A stretch of DNA of 64,000 nucleotides, taken from contig NZ_JRFE01000001.1 in NCBI RefSeq assembly GCF_000756305.1, positions 107,507 to 171,506 on the forward strand, in the 5' to 3' direction. The position numbers and the translations under genes are program-made. The notes below the pieces were generated by a model. It did no database searches. It worked only from the letters and a program-made list of their open reading frames with translations, and was not told the origin of the DNA. Numbering within the stretch: the stretch's first letter is position 1; each line of letters starts with the position of its first letter. Source of the DNA: Myxosarcina sp. GI1 (lineage in GTDB: Bacteria; Cyanobacteriota; Cyanobacteriia; Cyanobacteriales; Xenococcaceae). This document shows positions 48,548 to 57,886 of this stretch, in pieces.

Positions 48548-48583
48548 AAAAAATACCACTACCAAAAGCAAAAGGTAGTGGTA
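48548..48583 (-). terminator. Rho-independent terminator of the carbonic anhydrase gene
   Basis: Perfect 10-bp stem TACCACTACC / GGTAGTGGTA (48554-48563 and 48574-48583) with a 10-base loop. On the minus strand it is followed by six T residues (48548-48553). It lies 65 bp past the stop of the split carbonic anhydrase gene. Confidence 0.85.
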
Positions 48584-49287
48584 GCAAACGTCAGCTTAAA
48601 ACGTTTTAACAAACATCAAACAAGATTTCGTTTGAATCAACTACAGATTATTCTTTGTGTAATTCAATAACTCTTCCATTAGTAGCTTGAATTGGACGAG
48701 CATTTACTGGAAATAAGTTTTCAAACGCAGCAATTTGCTCTTCCGAAACTTGAGTTTTTTCTACTAACACGTTCCACTTTACGTTTTCACTACAAGGTGG
48801 CGTAGTGAGCGAACCTGCATAACTAAAATAAGTTTGATCTTCGGGTAATAGGTCGGCAGCATTAATTGTCACGCCCTCGACCATATTATTTCCTTCTTCT
48901 TGAGGTATATTTTCCCAAACTGTATCAATTAAAGGATGTGCTGTTCCTGGTTCCAACATAACGCCAACAACTGCTAACTCCTCTGACTCATTACTATGAA
49001 CTAAGTGTAATTCCATCGCAGAAGCCTCTCCTGAGATAACATGCTCGCTAGGCGTATGAAAATGAAACTGTACTAGTTCGTATTCTTCTCCATCGATAGT
49101 AACAGTACTACCTGGTTCGTAGTTAACTTGAACAGTGCTACCAGTATTTTCCACATCTAACGGAACTGGATTATAGTTAAATTTTATTTCTGCTGGTTTG
49201 CCATTAGCAGCATCTTCAATATTTACAGGAGATTGATCTCTTCCCATTTCACATTGAGCAAACTCATTACTCAAGTTATCCCACTTA

Positions 49288-49317
49288 AACCCCGTCCAGT
49301 TTGAAAACTGGAGTTTT
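49288..49317 (+). repeat. Left terminal inverted repeat of the IS630 element
   Basis: 30 bases starting AACCCCGTCCAGTTTGAAAA. It pairs with the complement of 50458-50487, with six mismatches. Confidence 0.88.
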
Positions 49318-49367
49318 GGCTCAAAATCAAATAGGCTGATTAAGAGAAGAAAAATAAGATCGATTTG

Positions 49368-49646
49368 ATGTTAAAAGTAGATTACGCTCGTTGGAATCAA
49401 AGCAAAGAGTTATTAAGAACAGAGGCATTGGCTGCCAAACATCCTCGAACAAGAGAGAGACTGATGGCATTGTATGAAATTAGTGAAGGGAAAAGTGCTA
49501 CAAAGGTAGGGGAACAAACCCGAAGAAATCCCCAAACAGTAATGGAATGGGTGCATCGTTATAATCAAGAAGGTCTCAAAGCCGTCGAGTATCAAAGAAC
49601 GGGAGGAAGAAACCCTTTTTTTCCGAAACGGTGCGAAAAGATTTAG
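49368..49646 (+). CDS. IS630 transposase, first frame (DNA-binding part)
   Basis: From ATG 49368 (a TTG just before is also open), 92 residues of helix-turn-helix type (IDs such as ALYEISEGKSATKVGEQT and RRNPQTVMEWVHRYNQEGLK). It ends TAG 49646. Before the stop, the bases 49616-49622 are seven T residues in the register T TTT TTT, a classical -1 slippery heptamer. Slippage there leads directly into the second frame, giving a 370-residue transposase. Confidence 0.88.
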   Translation: MLKVDYARWNQSKELLRTEALAAKHPRTRERLMALYEISEGKSATKVGEQTRRNPQTVMEWVHRYNQEGLKAVEYQRTGGRNPFFPKRCEKI

Positions 49647-50479
49647 GGAATCAAATCCAGAAAGCTCTTTTAAGGTCAGCATTAGCACCACAAGAAAGAG
49701 GGAGGAAATCTCAAGGGTTTCCACGTTGGACGTTAAAAAGATTCGTCCACTGGCTGAAACAGAAGTGGAAGATAAATTGTTGTCGAGAGACAGTCAGAAA
49801 AACTCTTAAGCAGATGGGTTTTTCCTGGAAGAAAGCGAAGAAGTTGCTTAATAAAGGCAATACCGCCAAAAGAGCTGAATTTGTCGAACAAATTACTGAA
49901 TTATTAGAGGATGCACTTCATCAAAAGCGATTAATTATCTATATTGATGAAGCCCATATACATTTAGATACCGATGAAGGTTACGGTTGGTCAATTCGGG
50001 GAGAAAGGTTTTGGGTCAGCTCTAGTTCTCCTGGAAGAAAGAAAGTCTCTTTTTATGGTGTTTACCTCTATAATCAGGCGCAAACCAGAATTTTTCCTTA
50101 TGAGAAAGCAGAGAAAATTAATACCATTGATGTTCTCAAAAAGTTGCGAGTCGAATTTCCCCAGCAACAAATAACTGTGGTTTGGGATGGCGCACCATAT
50201 CATCGTGCTAAAGTGGTCACCGAGGCAGCATCAGCAATGGACATCCATCTTCTACAATTACCTGGCTATAGCCCAGATTTTATGCCTGTCGAACATCTTT
50301 GGCAATGGCTCAGAGAAGACATAACTTATCATGTTTGTTATGACCAACAACAAGAGTTAATTTCTGCTGTTGCTGATTTTCAGCATCTAATTAATACTAC
50401 TCCACTGTTTTTAAGCGATCGCTTGTGGGTTAAAAAACACCTCGATCCAGAAGAAGAAAAACTACGGTTTTCAAAGTAG
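49631..50479 (+). CDS. IS630 transposase, second frame (DDE catalytic part)
   Basis: 282 residues from GTG 49631, but the frame is open back to 49616 and is more likely translated by -1 frameshift from the first ORF. DDE residues are visible: Asp in IIYIDEAHIHLD, Asp in TVVWDGAPYHRAK, and Glu in GYSPDFMPVEHLWQWLRE. Spacing fits the IS630/Tc1 DD(34)E type. The catalytic domain looks intact, so the element may be active. Confidence 0.93.
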   Translation: MRKDLGNQIQKALLRSALAPQERGRKSQGFPRWTLKRFVHWLKQKWKINCCRETVRKTLKQMGFSWKKAKKLLNKGNTAKRAEFVEQITELLEDALHQKRLIIYIDEAHIHLDTDEGYGWSIRGERFWVSSSSPGRKKVSFYGVYLYNQAQTRIFPYEKAEKINTIDVLKKLRVEFPQQQITVVWDGAPYHRAKVVTEAASAMDIHLLQLPGYSPDFMPVEHLWQWLREDITYHVCYDQQQELISAVADFQHLINTTPLFLSDRLWVKKHLDPEEEKLRFSK

Positions 50480-50487
50480 ATGCGGTT
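50458..50487 (-). repeat. Right terminal inverted repeat of the IS630 element
   Basis: Complement starts AACCGCATCTACTTTGAAAA. It overlaps the last codons of the transposase. Confidence 0.88.
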
Positions 50488-50635
50488 TAGTTGGATTATT
50501 AGCACCACTATAGGACCATTCGGGAGCATCTTCCTGAGCTAAACTCGACGCAGAAAAAGCTACTAAAATAAATACCGAAGGTACAGCAAGAGTTAAAGAT
50601 ACGGCTTTTCGGGCGATTTTGAAAACTTTCATCAT

Positions 50636-51795
50636 TAAAATTAAAACATCAGAAATTTTAATAGGCTTCTTGCACGAATCACTAGATAATTATCTTGGTA
50701 ATAGTGCAAAGGGATATAACTTGTAAAAGATCTGACAGTCGCTAGTCGCTATTCAATTAATAAAACTATCAAAGCTTCGATTGAGCTAGAAAGCCTACAG
50801 AGGTTTCCGATCCGCAGGCATTTATGTCGCCAGTCATGGCTAGCTTTGGGTATGCCAAAATAAACTCGGCATCCCATTCGCTTTAAACTGCACTATCTCT
50901 CTGTGTCGTCATTACGGTTCAAACGTTTATACACCACTAAAACTCAAGACATCTCTTAAACTTTAAAGGTTTCCTAAATTAGAACCTGCACTAACACAGT
51001 GTTGAGAATTTAAAGACAATCTCTTTTTTATTTATTCATACAAAAGGCCTAATAAATAAAGAATCTCATATTAGGGGTTTAATAGCAACTAAATAAATAT
51101 TTAAAATAATTACAATTAATAGTTTTTACATGATACGTTCTGCAATTACTAAAGATAGATTTCAATAGTTAAGTTTAAATAATACATTTTAGAAAACCTA
51201 ATTGATAAATTTTTAGATCTTACCGCATTATCACTAAAGAAATTTTAAAACTTAATTTTTTTGGACTATTCTAACTAGACACCAAGCAAAAATTTAAATC
51301 ACTTTATTTGTATGCTGCCGTTGTTGCCGCTTCTATTCGTTGATTTACCAGGTTTTTTCAATCACTGCTTATTGCCAACAATATTTCACAAGTTAAATAA
51401 GAAAAACAACAATATTTAAGAAAAATAGTCACGGTAGATTGTATAATATTTACGACCGTGCTTATTATTTTCTAATAAACAAAAAAAAAGCGGTCGCCCT
51501 AAAAACTGTCTGTCGAACACAAATAAAAATTAAAAGATAACAGTAAAGCGATTGAGATAAAACTGTACTAATTAATATTACTAACTACTGTATAGATCGG
51601 GGGTTAAATAAACAACTTCTCCGTATGTTACCGATTGAATTTTAAGTTGTACTCAATCGTGAGTTTTAAACAAGTTATGGAAGCATTGATAGCTTAAAAG
51701 AAGCAAAGAAGCAAGTTAGCAGTGCGGCTTGTTGGGTGCTACTTAAAGCTTTACTTATTGCAATCGATCGCACTACCCCTGTATGTTTGCCTCGT
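50636..51795. other. 1160-bp stretch without an intact gene
   Basis: AT-rich. The only recognisable piece is the possible TnpB tail at 50764-50880. A weak inverted repeat CACGGT/ACCGTG lies near 51431-51455. I find no trace of the natH and ATP-binding genes that would complete the transport operon whose last gene ends at 51796. Confidence 0.5.
50764..50880 (-). pseudogene. Possible remnant of an IS200/IS605-type TnpB C-terminus
   Basis: The minus strand reads GIPKASHD, then after a one-base shift GDINACGSETSVGFLAQSKL and a stop. The HDxDxNAxG arrangement is the final conserved motif of TnpB/OrfB proteins (DRDxNA). There is no further TnpB sequence upstream in a consistent frame. Assignment rests on a short motif and is tentative. 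Confidence 0.35.
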
Positions 51796-52947
51796 TCATC
51801 TTTCTTTTAGTTGAACGGCACGATTGAACCGATTCATGATGGCGGAAATAATCAGGTTAATTGTGAGGTAAGTAACCATAACAATTAGCAACATTTCTAC
51901 AGCTTTGCCTGTTTGATTGGCGATGGTGTTAGAAATTGCATAAATATCGTTATAGCCTATAGCGATCGCCAGACTGGAGTTTTTAGCCAAATTGAGAAAT
52001 TCGCTAGTTAAAGGCGGAATCATCAATCTCAAAGCCTGAGGAAATACGACTAACTGCATGACCAGATTAGGTTTTAAACCTAAAGCTCTCGCTGCTTCCC
52101 ACTGACCTTTGTTAACTGATTGAATGCCCGCTCTCACTACTTCGGCAATAAATGCAGCAGTATAAATACTCAAGCCAATTAGCAAGGTAGCTAACTCTGG
52201 CGAGAGGCTAATGCCTCCTGTAATTGAATTTCCTGTAAATTGAGGTATTAGCCAGTCAATACCAAACCAGAAAACTAACACGGTAGCGATCGCAGCAATT
52301 GCTATCAACCACCACCATTTGGCAGCCGATACCCCAGCTTCGACAGCTTTTATCCCCCTACGCCAAAAAAGTATGGCTGAGATAATCCCCAGGGCGATCG
52401 CGCCAACTGCCAGCCAAGTTCGAGCAGTTGCTGCCAACCAAGGTAGATCTAGCCCGCGATTGGTCAGAAATATTATGTTGCCAAATACTACGGGACGTTC
52501 TATTCTTGGCAGCCTTAGAAAAACGGCAAAATACCAGAAAAATAGTTGTAACAGTAAAGGCGTATTGCGGAGAGTTTCGACATAAACAGTAGCTAGCTGA
52601 CGCACGAGCCAGTTATCGGACAATCTGCCGATTCCGATAGTAATTCCTAATAGCAAGGCGATAATAATGCCAAAAAACATAACTATCAGCGAATTAATCA
52701 GTCCGACTAAAATCGCACGGGTATAGGGATCGGTAGGACTGTAGCTAATGGGCGGGTTGCCAATGCCAAAAGAAGCGGAACGGGAGAGAAAGCCAAACCC
52801 AAAGGTAAGATTGAGTCTTTGAAAACTATTGACTAGATTGTTGCCCAAATAGGCGATCGCCGCAATAACCAATACTAGAACTAAAATTTGTCCTGCAATT
52901 TGAATTATCTGGCGATCGCGCCAAAAGGGAATTTTTTTTGCTGTCAT
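51796..52947 (-). CDS. natG: Polar amino-acid ABC transporter permease (NatG/AapQ/BztB-like)
   Basis: 383 residues, the long form with about eight membrane segments. The His/Glu/Gln permease motif is present twice in part: YVETLRNTPLLLQLFFWYF near 140 and the EAA loop GQWEAARALGLKPNLVMQLV near 285. Downstream sequence matches the Aap/Bzt family of general amino-acid permeases. It is 12 bp after the binding-protein gene. The second permease and the ATPase are not next to it. Confidence 0.9.
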   Translation of the reverse strand: MTAKKIPFWRDRQIIQIAGQILVLVLVIAAIAYLGNNLVNSFQRLNLTFGFGFLSRSASFGIGNPPISYSPTDPYTRAILVGLINSLIVMFFGIIIALLLGITIGIGRLSDNWLVRQLATVYVETLRNTPLLLQLFFWYFAVFLRLPRIERPVVFGNIIFLTNRGLDLPWLAATARTWLAVGAIALGIISAILFWRRGIKAVEAGVSAAKWWWLIAIAAIATVLVFWFGIDWLIPQFTGNSITGGISLSPELATLLIGLSIYTAAFIAEVVRAGIQSVNKGQWEAARALGLKPNLVMQLVVFPQALRLMIPPLTSEFLNLAKNSSLAIAIGYNDIYAISNTIANQTGKAVEMLLIVMVTYLTINLIISAIMNRFNRAVQLKER

Positions 52948-52959
52948 CGGCAGTCTTTC

Positions 52960-54036
52960 CTAGCGGAATGGGGGAGAATACATCAAGCCGCCGTTAGTCC
53001 ACAAATCATTAAGCCCTCTCTCTAATTCAAAAGGCTGACCGATGTTGCGATCGTAAACTTCCCCGTAATTGCCTACATGTCGGACAACTCTAGCAGCAAA
53101 ATCATTGGGTAGTCCCATATCTTCACCCAAGTTGCCTTCTTGACCGAGAAAGCGTCTAATTTCAGGATCTTCAGTTTCGGCGTAATCGTTAATATTTTGC
53201 GAATTAATACCCAGTTCCTCAGCTTCAATCATCGCGTAGGTAATCCACTTGACCGCATCAAACCAGCGAGCATCACCATCAGCGACCAAAGGTCCTAAAG
53301 GTTCTTTCGATAAAACCACACCTAAAACTTCGTGTTCGTCTGGGTTGGCTAAAATTGCCCGACGAGCCGTAAGTTGCGAGCGATCGCTGGTAGCTACCCC
53401 ACAGCGTCCTTGTTCGTAAGCTGCATAAAGGGCATCGACATCTTCAAAAACTACTGGAGTGTAGTTAACCCCAAGCTTACGCATTCTATCTGCCAAATTT
53501 TGTTCGTTAGTGGTTCCCGACAACACGCAAACTGATTTTCCTTCCAAGTCTGCTAATTCTCGAACGCCGCTACCTTGAGAGACTAATAATCCTTGCCCGT
53601 CATAAAAAGTAGTAGGAGCAAATTCCATTCCTACCGAAGTATCGCGGCTTAGAGTCCAGGTAGTATTGCGACTGAGCAAGTCTACTTCACCAGACTGTAC
53701 GGCAGTAAAACGCTCTTGGGCGCTAAGATCGCGAAATTCTACCATTGTCGGATCGTCAAATAAGGCTGCTGCCACTGCCCGACAAAGATCGACATCTAAA
53801 CCAGAATATTCACCATTTTCGTTAACAAAACTAAAGCCTGGAAGCTGACCGTTTACGCCGCAGACTAAGTTTCCTCGTCCGCTAACCGTACTCAAAATAC
53901 TATTACCACCAGCAGCTTCACCTTCACCATTGTTAGCAGTATTCTCTTCACCGCCACAGGCACCTAAAGTAAATAGTAAAGCTCCTGCTAACAGAAAAGA
54001 ACTAGTTTTTTGAGCAAAAATATTAAAATTTGTCAT
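52960..54036 (-). CDS. natF: Amino-acid ABC transporter substrate-binding lipoprotein (NatF/AapJ-like)
   Basis: 358 residues. A lipobox LGAC with Cys27 follows the hydrophobic leader. Family features: GVNGQLPGFSFVNENGEYSG (about 58-77), LDVDLCRAVAAALF, and the long C-terminal region AapJ/BztA proteins have (QPFELERGLNDLWTNGGLMY). It binds polar amino acids, probably glutamate/glutamine type, in the periplasm for the NatFGH-BgtA system of cyanobacteria. Operon with the permease gene. Confidence 0.9.
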   Translation of the reverse strand: MTNFNIFAQKTSSFLLAGALLFTLGACGGEENTANNGEGEAAGGNSILSTVSGRGNLVCGVNGQLPGFSFVNENGEYSGLDVDLCRAVAAALFDDPTMVEFRDLSAQERFTAVQSGEVDLLSRNTTWTLSRDTSVGMEFAPTTFYDGQGLLVSQGSGVRELADLEGKSVCVLSGTTNEQNLADRMRKLGVNYTPVVFEDVDALYAAYEQGRCGVATSDRSQLTARRAILANPDEHEVLGVVLSKEPLGPLVADGDARWFDAVKWITYAMIEAEELGINSQNINDYAETEDPEIRRFLGQEGNLGEDMGLPNDFAARVVRHVGNYGEVYDRNIGQPFELERGLNDLWTNGGLMYSPPFR

Positions 54037-54291
54037 TATCTGTAGATTTAATCGGATTTATTCTGCCTGAGTTGAATTTGCTAGTAAGTATATATCGACA
54101 TTAGAGCAATTTTAGAGGTTGAAAGATAATTCTTAATTGTGGAGTTTATTAATATTGTTTGGGCGATTTTATTCAATAGCCGCATAAAATTTCACTATTG
54201 CATTAGATCTTAGTTTTCTAAGATACCTTAGAGATATACATAATAGTGGTTATCAAATTAACAGACCTCAATCGCGAATTAGAAATTAACT

Positions 54292-55611
54292 ATGGTAACT
54301 AATCTTCTCGACCTAAGCGAACATCAATATCGCATTGAAAGTGAATTAGGAAATAATCGAGAGGGAGGACGTATTACTTGGAAAGCTACCAATTTGGCTA
54401 CAGAAGAACTGGTAGCTATCAAACAGTTTTGCTTTGCAACGGCTGATTCGACTTGGTCTGGTTATCGAGCATACGAACGTGAAATAGAACTGCTCTCAAA
54501 ATTAGAACATTCTGGTATTCCTAAGTTTATCGATAGTTTGGAAACCGATAATGGTTTTTGTTTAATTCAAGAATATATAGACGCACCAAACTTAAGTGAT
54601 TTTCGACAGTTAAACTTAGAAGAAACCAAGCAGGTTTTATTGCAAATTTTAGATATTTTAATTTATCTCCAGCAGCAAAATCCCTCCGTATTTCATCGCG
54701 ATCTCAAACCAGAAAACATTTTAATCGGCAATCGCCTACACGTCTATTTGGTTGACTTTGGCTTTGCTAGCTTGGGTGATAAAGAAGCTTCTGTAAGCAG
54801 CATCCTCAGAGGAACACCAGGATTTATGCCCCCAGAGCAAATATCTAAGCCTACTACCGCTTCAGATCTTTATAGTTTAGGTGTTACAGCTATTTGTTTG
54901 CTAACAGGAAAAAAAAGTTGGGAGATTAGCGAACTAGCTAGTGAAGATAATCCCTATCAGCTTCAGTTTAAATCTCATTTACCTCCCTTAAACCGTCAAT
55001 TTGTAAGCTGGCTGGACAAAATGGTGCAGCCACAGGCTAACAAACGCTTTGCAGATGCAGCTACAGCTAAAGCCGCTTTAGAAGCGATCGCGCTACAGCC
55101 AAGTGAAAATAGTAGTATTGTCAAAGTCAATTTAGATCGCCTATTGCTAGCTACTAAACCTACTTTTTCTCTTAACCGTCCTACAAAAAAAGCTGTCTTA
55201 GGTACGTTTACTCTGGCAGGTTTGAGTGCCTTTGGCGTTGCTGCGGTTAATTTTGCCCTCCATCATCTCGATCGCACTACCGTTAATTTGGCAATTTTTT
55301 TACTCTCAGTGGTAGTAATTACCGCGATCGAGTTAGCCGCTACTACCATTGCCGCTACTGAGGAAACGACGAGCAGATCGGCTATAACTATAGCCGTTGC
55401 CATACCAGTGTTGTTAGTAATTATTGCCGCGATCGTACTAGGCAAACAACCAGCAGTAGCGATTTCAACCGCAATTGCGATCGCCGAAATATTTAATTTA
55501 AGCTATTGTTTGCGGCAACATTTGTTTGAGGGAGATAGCCTGTTAACCATAGCTTATTTCCTCACCACCATTTTTATCGGAGTTGGTGTAGGATTTGAGT
55601 TATTTTTATAA
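54292..55611 (+). CDS. Serine/threonine protein kinase with C-terminal membrane helices
   Basis: 439 residues. Kinase domain about 12-270 with Lys44 (VAIKQF), HRD 135-137 in FHRDLKPENI, DFG 155-157 and the APE-like PPEQ. All catalytic residues are present. After about 298 come four or five hydrophobic helices (LGTFTLAGLSAFGVAAV, LAIFLLSVVVITAIELAA, and more) with no sensor domain visible. The kinase is thus cytosolic and membrane-anchored at its C-terminus. Followed by yaaW after 111 bp. Confidence 0.92.
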   Translation: MVTNLLDLSEHQYRIESELGNNREGGRITWKATNLATEELVAIKQFCFATADSTWSGYRAYEREIELLSKLEHSGIPKFIDSLETDNGFCLIQEYIDAPNLSDFRQLNLEETKQVLLQILDILIYLQQQNPSVFHRDLKPENILIGNRLHVYLVDFGFASLGDKEASVSSILRGTPGFMPPEQISKPTTASDLYSLGVTAICLLTGKKSWEISELASEDNPYQLQFKSHLPPLNRQFVSWLDKMVQPQANKRFADAATAKAALEAIALQPSENSSIVKVNLDRLLLATKPTFSLNRPTKKAVLGTFTLAGLSAFGVAAVNFALHHLDRTTVNLAIFLLSVVVITAIELAATTIAATEETTSRSAITIAVAIPVLLVIIAAIVLGKQPAVAISTAIAIAEIFNLSYCLRQHLFEGDSLLTIAYFLTTIFIGVGVGFELFL

Positions 55612-55722
55612 CGTTTGTTTGCCAGTTCTCGATCTATTCCAATTTTTTTAAAAGAGTTATTATAAAGTATTGACATCAGATATAAATCCGTAGCATAACG
55701 TGATGTTGTGGAGGCAACAACA

Positions 55723-56565
55723 TTGGACGAACTAAATTCAGTACTGGAATTGGCTACAGAAGAAGAATTGCAGCAGATCACCCAGATTCTGTTTCGTCGT
55801 CGCTTTAATCCTTTAGATTATTGGCAAACGCCCGAACCTATTTACGTTCAAAGTCAAGATTGGGATTCTTGGCTCACTTCATTAGATCGGCGATTTCGCT
55901 ATCTTGCTGCCGATGGTTTTACTGTATTGCGAAACCGAACTCAAGAATTGTCTTATCGACAAATACTGATCCAGGTTTGTCATTATCTCAAGATTCCCTA
56001 TTCTCAGCAGATGAATACTACCAATATTGAAGCGGAAATATTTTTGCATTTGGTAAGTAAAGCTTGGGATAAACTACCTGCTGAGGAACAATTGTCTCTA
56101 CAACAAAAAATTGGTACATCTTTGGCGACAGCCAATCCACCTGAAGCTTTACCCGTTCAGCTACAGCACGATCCCCTCAAGATTTTGCTTAAGGGCAGCA
56201 GTATTTTTGCCGTCAATTCTCTACTTAAAACTTGGCTGTTAAAACACATTGCCCAGCAGTTTGCCATCCATTTTGCTACCTACCAAACCGCTAAAGCAGC
56301 ATTAATTAAAGGGGGAACGGTAGCGGTTGCAGGACTGCAAAGTCAGTTAGCCTTGCAGACAGCAAAACGAGGTATGGCGGTGAATGCAGCGCGTTACGGG
56401 GTGACTAGAAGTGTGTTTGGTCTGATTGGTCCGATAATGTGGGGCTACTTTGTTGCCGATTTGGGCTGGAAGGCGATCGCTACTAATTATAGTCGCGTAA
56501 TTCCGATTATTTTCACCCTGGCGCAAATACGCTTGACTCGCGGCGAATATTGGGCAACGGCTTAA
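55723..56565 (+). CDS. yaaW: YaaW (UPF0174) family protein
   Basis: The frame opens at GTG 55708, but that codon lies beside GGAGG (55710-55714), and TTG 55723 is 8 bases after it, so TTG is the likely start (280 aa). N-terminal ELATEEELQQITQILFRRRF and the Gly/Ala-rich hydrophobic C-terminus (IKGGTVAVAGLQ, SVFGLIGPIMWGYFVADL) are YaaW features. The family is widespread but uncharacterised. The C-terminus may associate with membranes. Confidence 0.82.
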   Translation: MDELNSVLELATEEELQQITQILFRRRFNPLDYWQTPEPIYVQSQDWDSWLTSLDRRFRYLAADGFTVLRNRTQELSYRQILIQVCHYLKIPYSQQMNTTNIEAEIFLHLVSKAWDKLPAEEQLSLQQKIGTSLATANPPEALPVQLQHDPLKILLKGSSIFAVNSLLKTWLLKHIAQQFAIHFATYQTAKAALIKGGTVAVAGLQSQLALQTAKRGMAVNAARYGVTRSVFGLIGPIMWGYFVADLGWKAIATNYSRVIPIIFTLAQIRLTRGEYWATA

Positions 56566-56637
56566 GAATCTTGTAGGTAAATTAGTTTTAATAGTTACTT
56601 AAAATTCATTACTGTCTTATTAAGATGCTCAAACCAG

Positions 56638-57186
56638 ATGTCTTTAACATTAGCTAAATGGACTATAGACGAATACCACCACATGATTGAGACGGGTTTA
56701 CTAGACAATCGCCGCGTGGAATTACTAAAAGGGGAGATCGTTGAAATGTCGCCTGAAGGGGAAGCCCACGCATATTTTAGTAGTGAAGCAGAAGATTATT
56801 TAAGAGGTTTACTTGGTAATCGCGTTACAATTCGCTCTGGCAAACCAATTACACTTCCCGACAGCAGCGAACCCGAACCAGATATTGCAGTCGTTCAAAA
56901 GTTAGGACGAGAATATTTAGCTCATCATCCCTATCCCAAAAATATTTTTTGGTTAATAGAATATGCCAACTCTAGTTTGGAAAAAGACTTGAATATAAAA
57001 ACCAAAATTTATGCAGAGGTAGGGATTAAAGAATACTGGGTGATAAATCTAAAAAAAAGACAGCTAATTGTATTTAGAGAACCACAAGAAACCGAATACG
57101 CTTCAAGATCGACTTTAAATACGGGAATAATTTATTCTCTAGCATTTCCCGATGTTGCTATTGAAGTAAATGCAATTATTAATTAG
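56638..57186 (+). CDS. Uma2 family (DUF820) putative endonuclease
   Basis: 182 residues. PD-(D/E)XK-type pattern: Glu near 30 (RRVELLKGEIVEMSP), the Asp in SEPEPDIAVV, and E-X-K in WLIEYANSSLEKDLNIKTKI, followed by YAEVGIKEYWVIN. This family is expanded in cyanobacteria, often near mobile DNA, and its biological role is not established. No partner gene recognised. Confidence 0.92.
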   Translation: MSLTLAKWTIDEYHHMIETGLLDNRRVELLKGEIVEMSPEGEAHAYFSSEAEDYLRGLLGNRVTIRSGKPITLPDSSEPEPDIAVVQKLGREYLAHHPYPKNIFWLIEYANSSLEKDLNIKTKIYAEVGIKEYWVINLKKRQLIVFREPQETEYASRSTLNTGIIYSLAFPDVAIEVNAIIN

Positions 57187-57225
57187 GTAATAAAGATACA
57201 AAATAAATATTTCTCCGCAAATAAA

Positions 57226-57765
57226 TTATTCTACGATCTCTGTTTTGAGATATTTATTAAGTTTATTTGCTATTAAAACAATTTCTTCATCATCCAATCT
57301 AAATGACGTAAAAACTCTAAGATCGTATTCTATATCGGAAACCAAAAATAAGATAGTTGGAAAACAAGCTGGTGAATCTGTATGAACTTTCAATATTTTC
57401 AAGCTATTAACTTCTTCTGTGTGTAGCAACAAAGAATTGGCTTGTTTATCTAAAGTACGAGAAATACAAATTTGTTCGTTATTGACATTTATACGAGTAG
57501 AATTAAAAAATAACTCTTTCCAAAAAAAGTTAGCAAATACAACACCACCAAGCCAGGGAAACAAAAAGAAAACTAAAATAATTGTGTATATAGGCTCAGT
57601 AGAATAAATTCCATAAGCGATCGCAGACAGGGGAAATAAAAGAATAAGGTTCATAACAATTAAAACAATTGTCATATAGTTATTAAACCTTGCTGGTGGA
57701 ATTATAATTTCTATGCTGTCATTGTTTTCTAAAAAAGTTAATTTACCAATTTTAGTTTTTTTCAT
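57226..57765 (-). CDS. Hypothetical membrane protein (179 aa)
   Basis: Two membrane segments (about 29-50 and 58-82) sit after a short polar N-terminus, with a soluble C-terminal domain of about 95 residues. The layout resembles proteins with a PH-like domain behind two helices, but I do not recognise a specific family. It converges with the Uma2 gene and diverges from 57887. Confidence 0.6.
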   Translation of the reverse strand: MKKTKIGKLTFLENNDSIEIIIPPARFNNYMTIVLIVMNLILLFPLSAIAYGIYSTEPIYTIILVFFLFPWLGGVVFANFFWKELFFNSTRINVNNEQICISRTLDKQANSLLLHTEEVNSLKILKVHTDSPACFPTILFLVSDIEYDLRVFTSFRLDDEEIVLIANKLNKYLKTEIVE

Positions 57766-57886
57766 AGGCTAAATAGCGTAAACTCAATCGACCTTTTAAC
57801 TTTTCTAACATACTGAATATTATTCGCACAAAAACTATAAAATCTAGTTCATCTTTTGTAGAATTAAGGCGATCGCTTTTTAGTTA

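Larger units (their letters stand above)
49288..50487 (+). mobile_element. IS630-family insertion sequence, 1200 bp
   Basis: 30-bp imperfect terminal inverted repeats (49288-49317 and 50458-50487, 24 of 30 matching by eye) start AACC and share TTTGAAAAC. TA dinucleotides flank both ends (49286-49287 and 50488-50489), the target duplication of IS630/Tc1 elements. It carries a two-frame DDE transposase. The disrupted host gene is otherwise undamaged, so the insertion looks recent. Confidence 0.95.
48648..50635 (-). pseudogene. ecaA: Alpha-carbonic anhydrase gene interrupted by an IS630-family element
   Basis: The 5' part (50635-50490) encodes a signal peptide ending SASSLAQ and the mature start WSYSGANNPTK. 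The 3' part (49287-48648) continues KWDNLSNEFAQCEMGRDQSP. Removing 49288-50487 and one copy of the TA repeat restores one frame of 261 codons through the junction NNPTKWDNLSNEF. The zinc ligands are in QFHFHTPSEH and MELHLVH, and GSLTTPPCSE is intact. The enzyme hydrates CO2 in the periplasm. As it stands only a signal-less 208-aa fragment (from a Met at 49274) could be made, so function is probably lost unless the IS excises. Confidence 0.93.
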
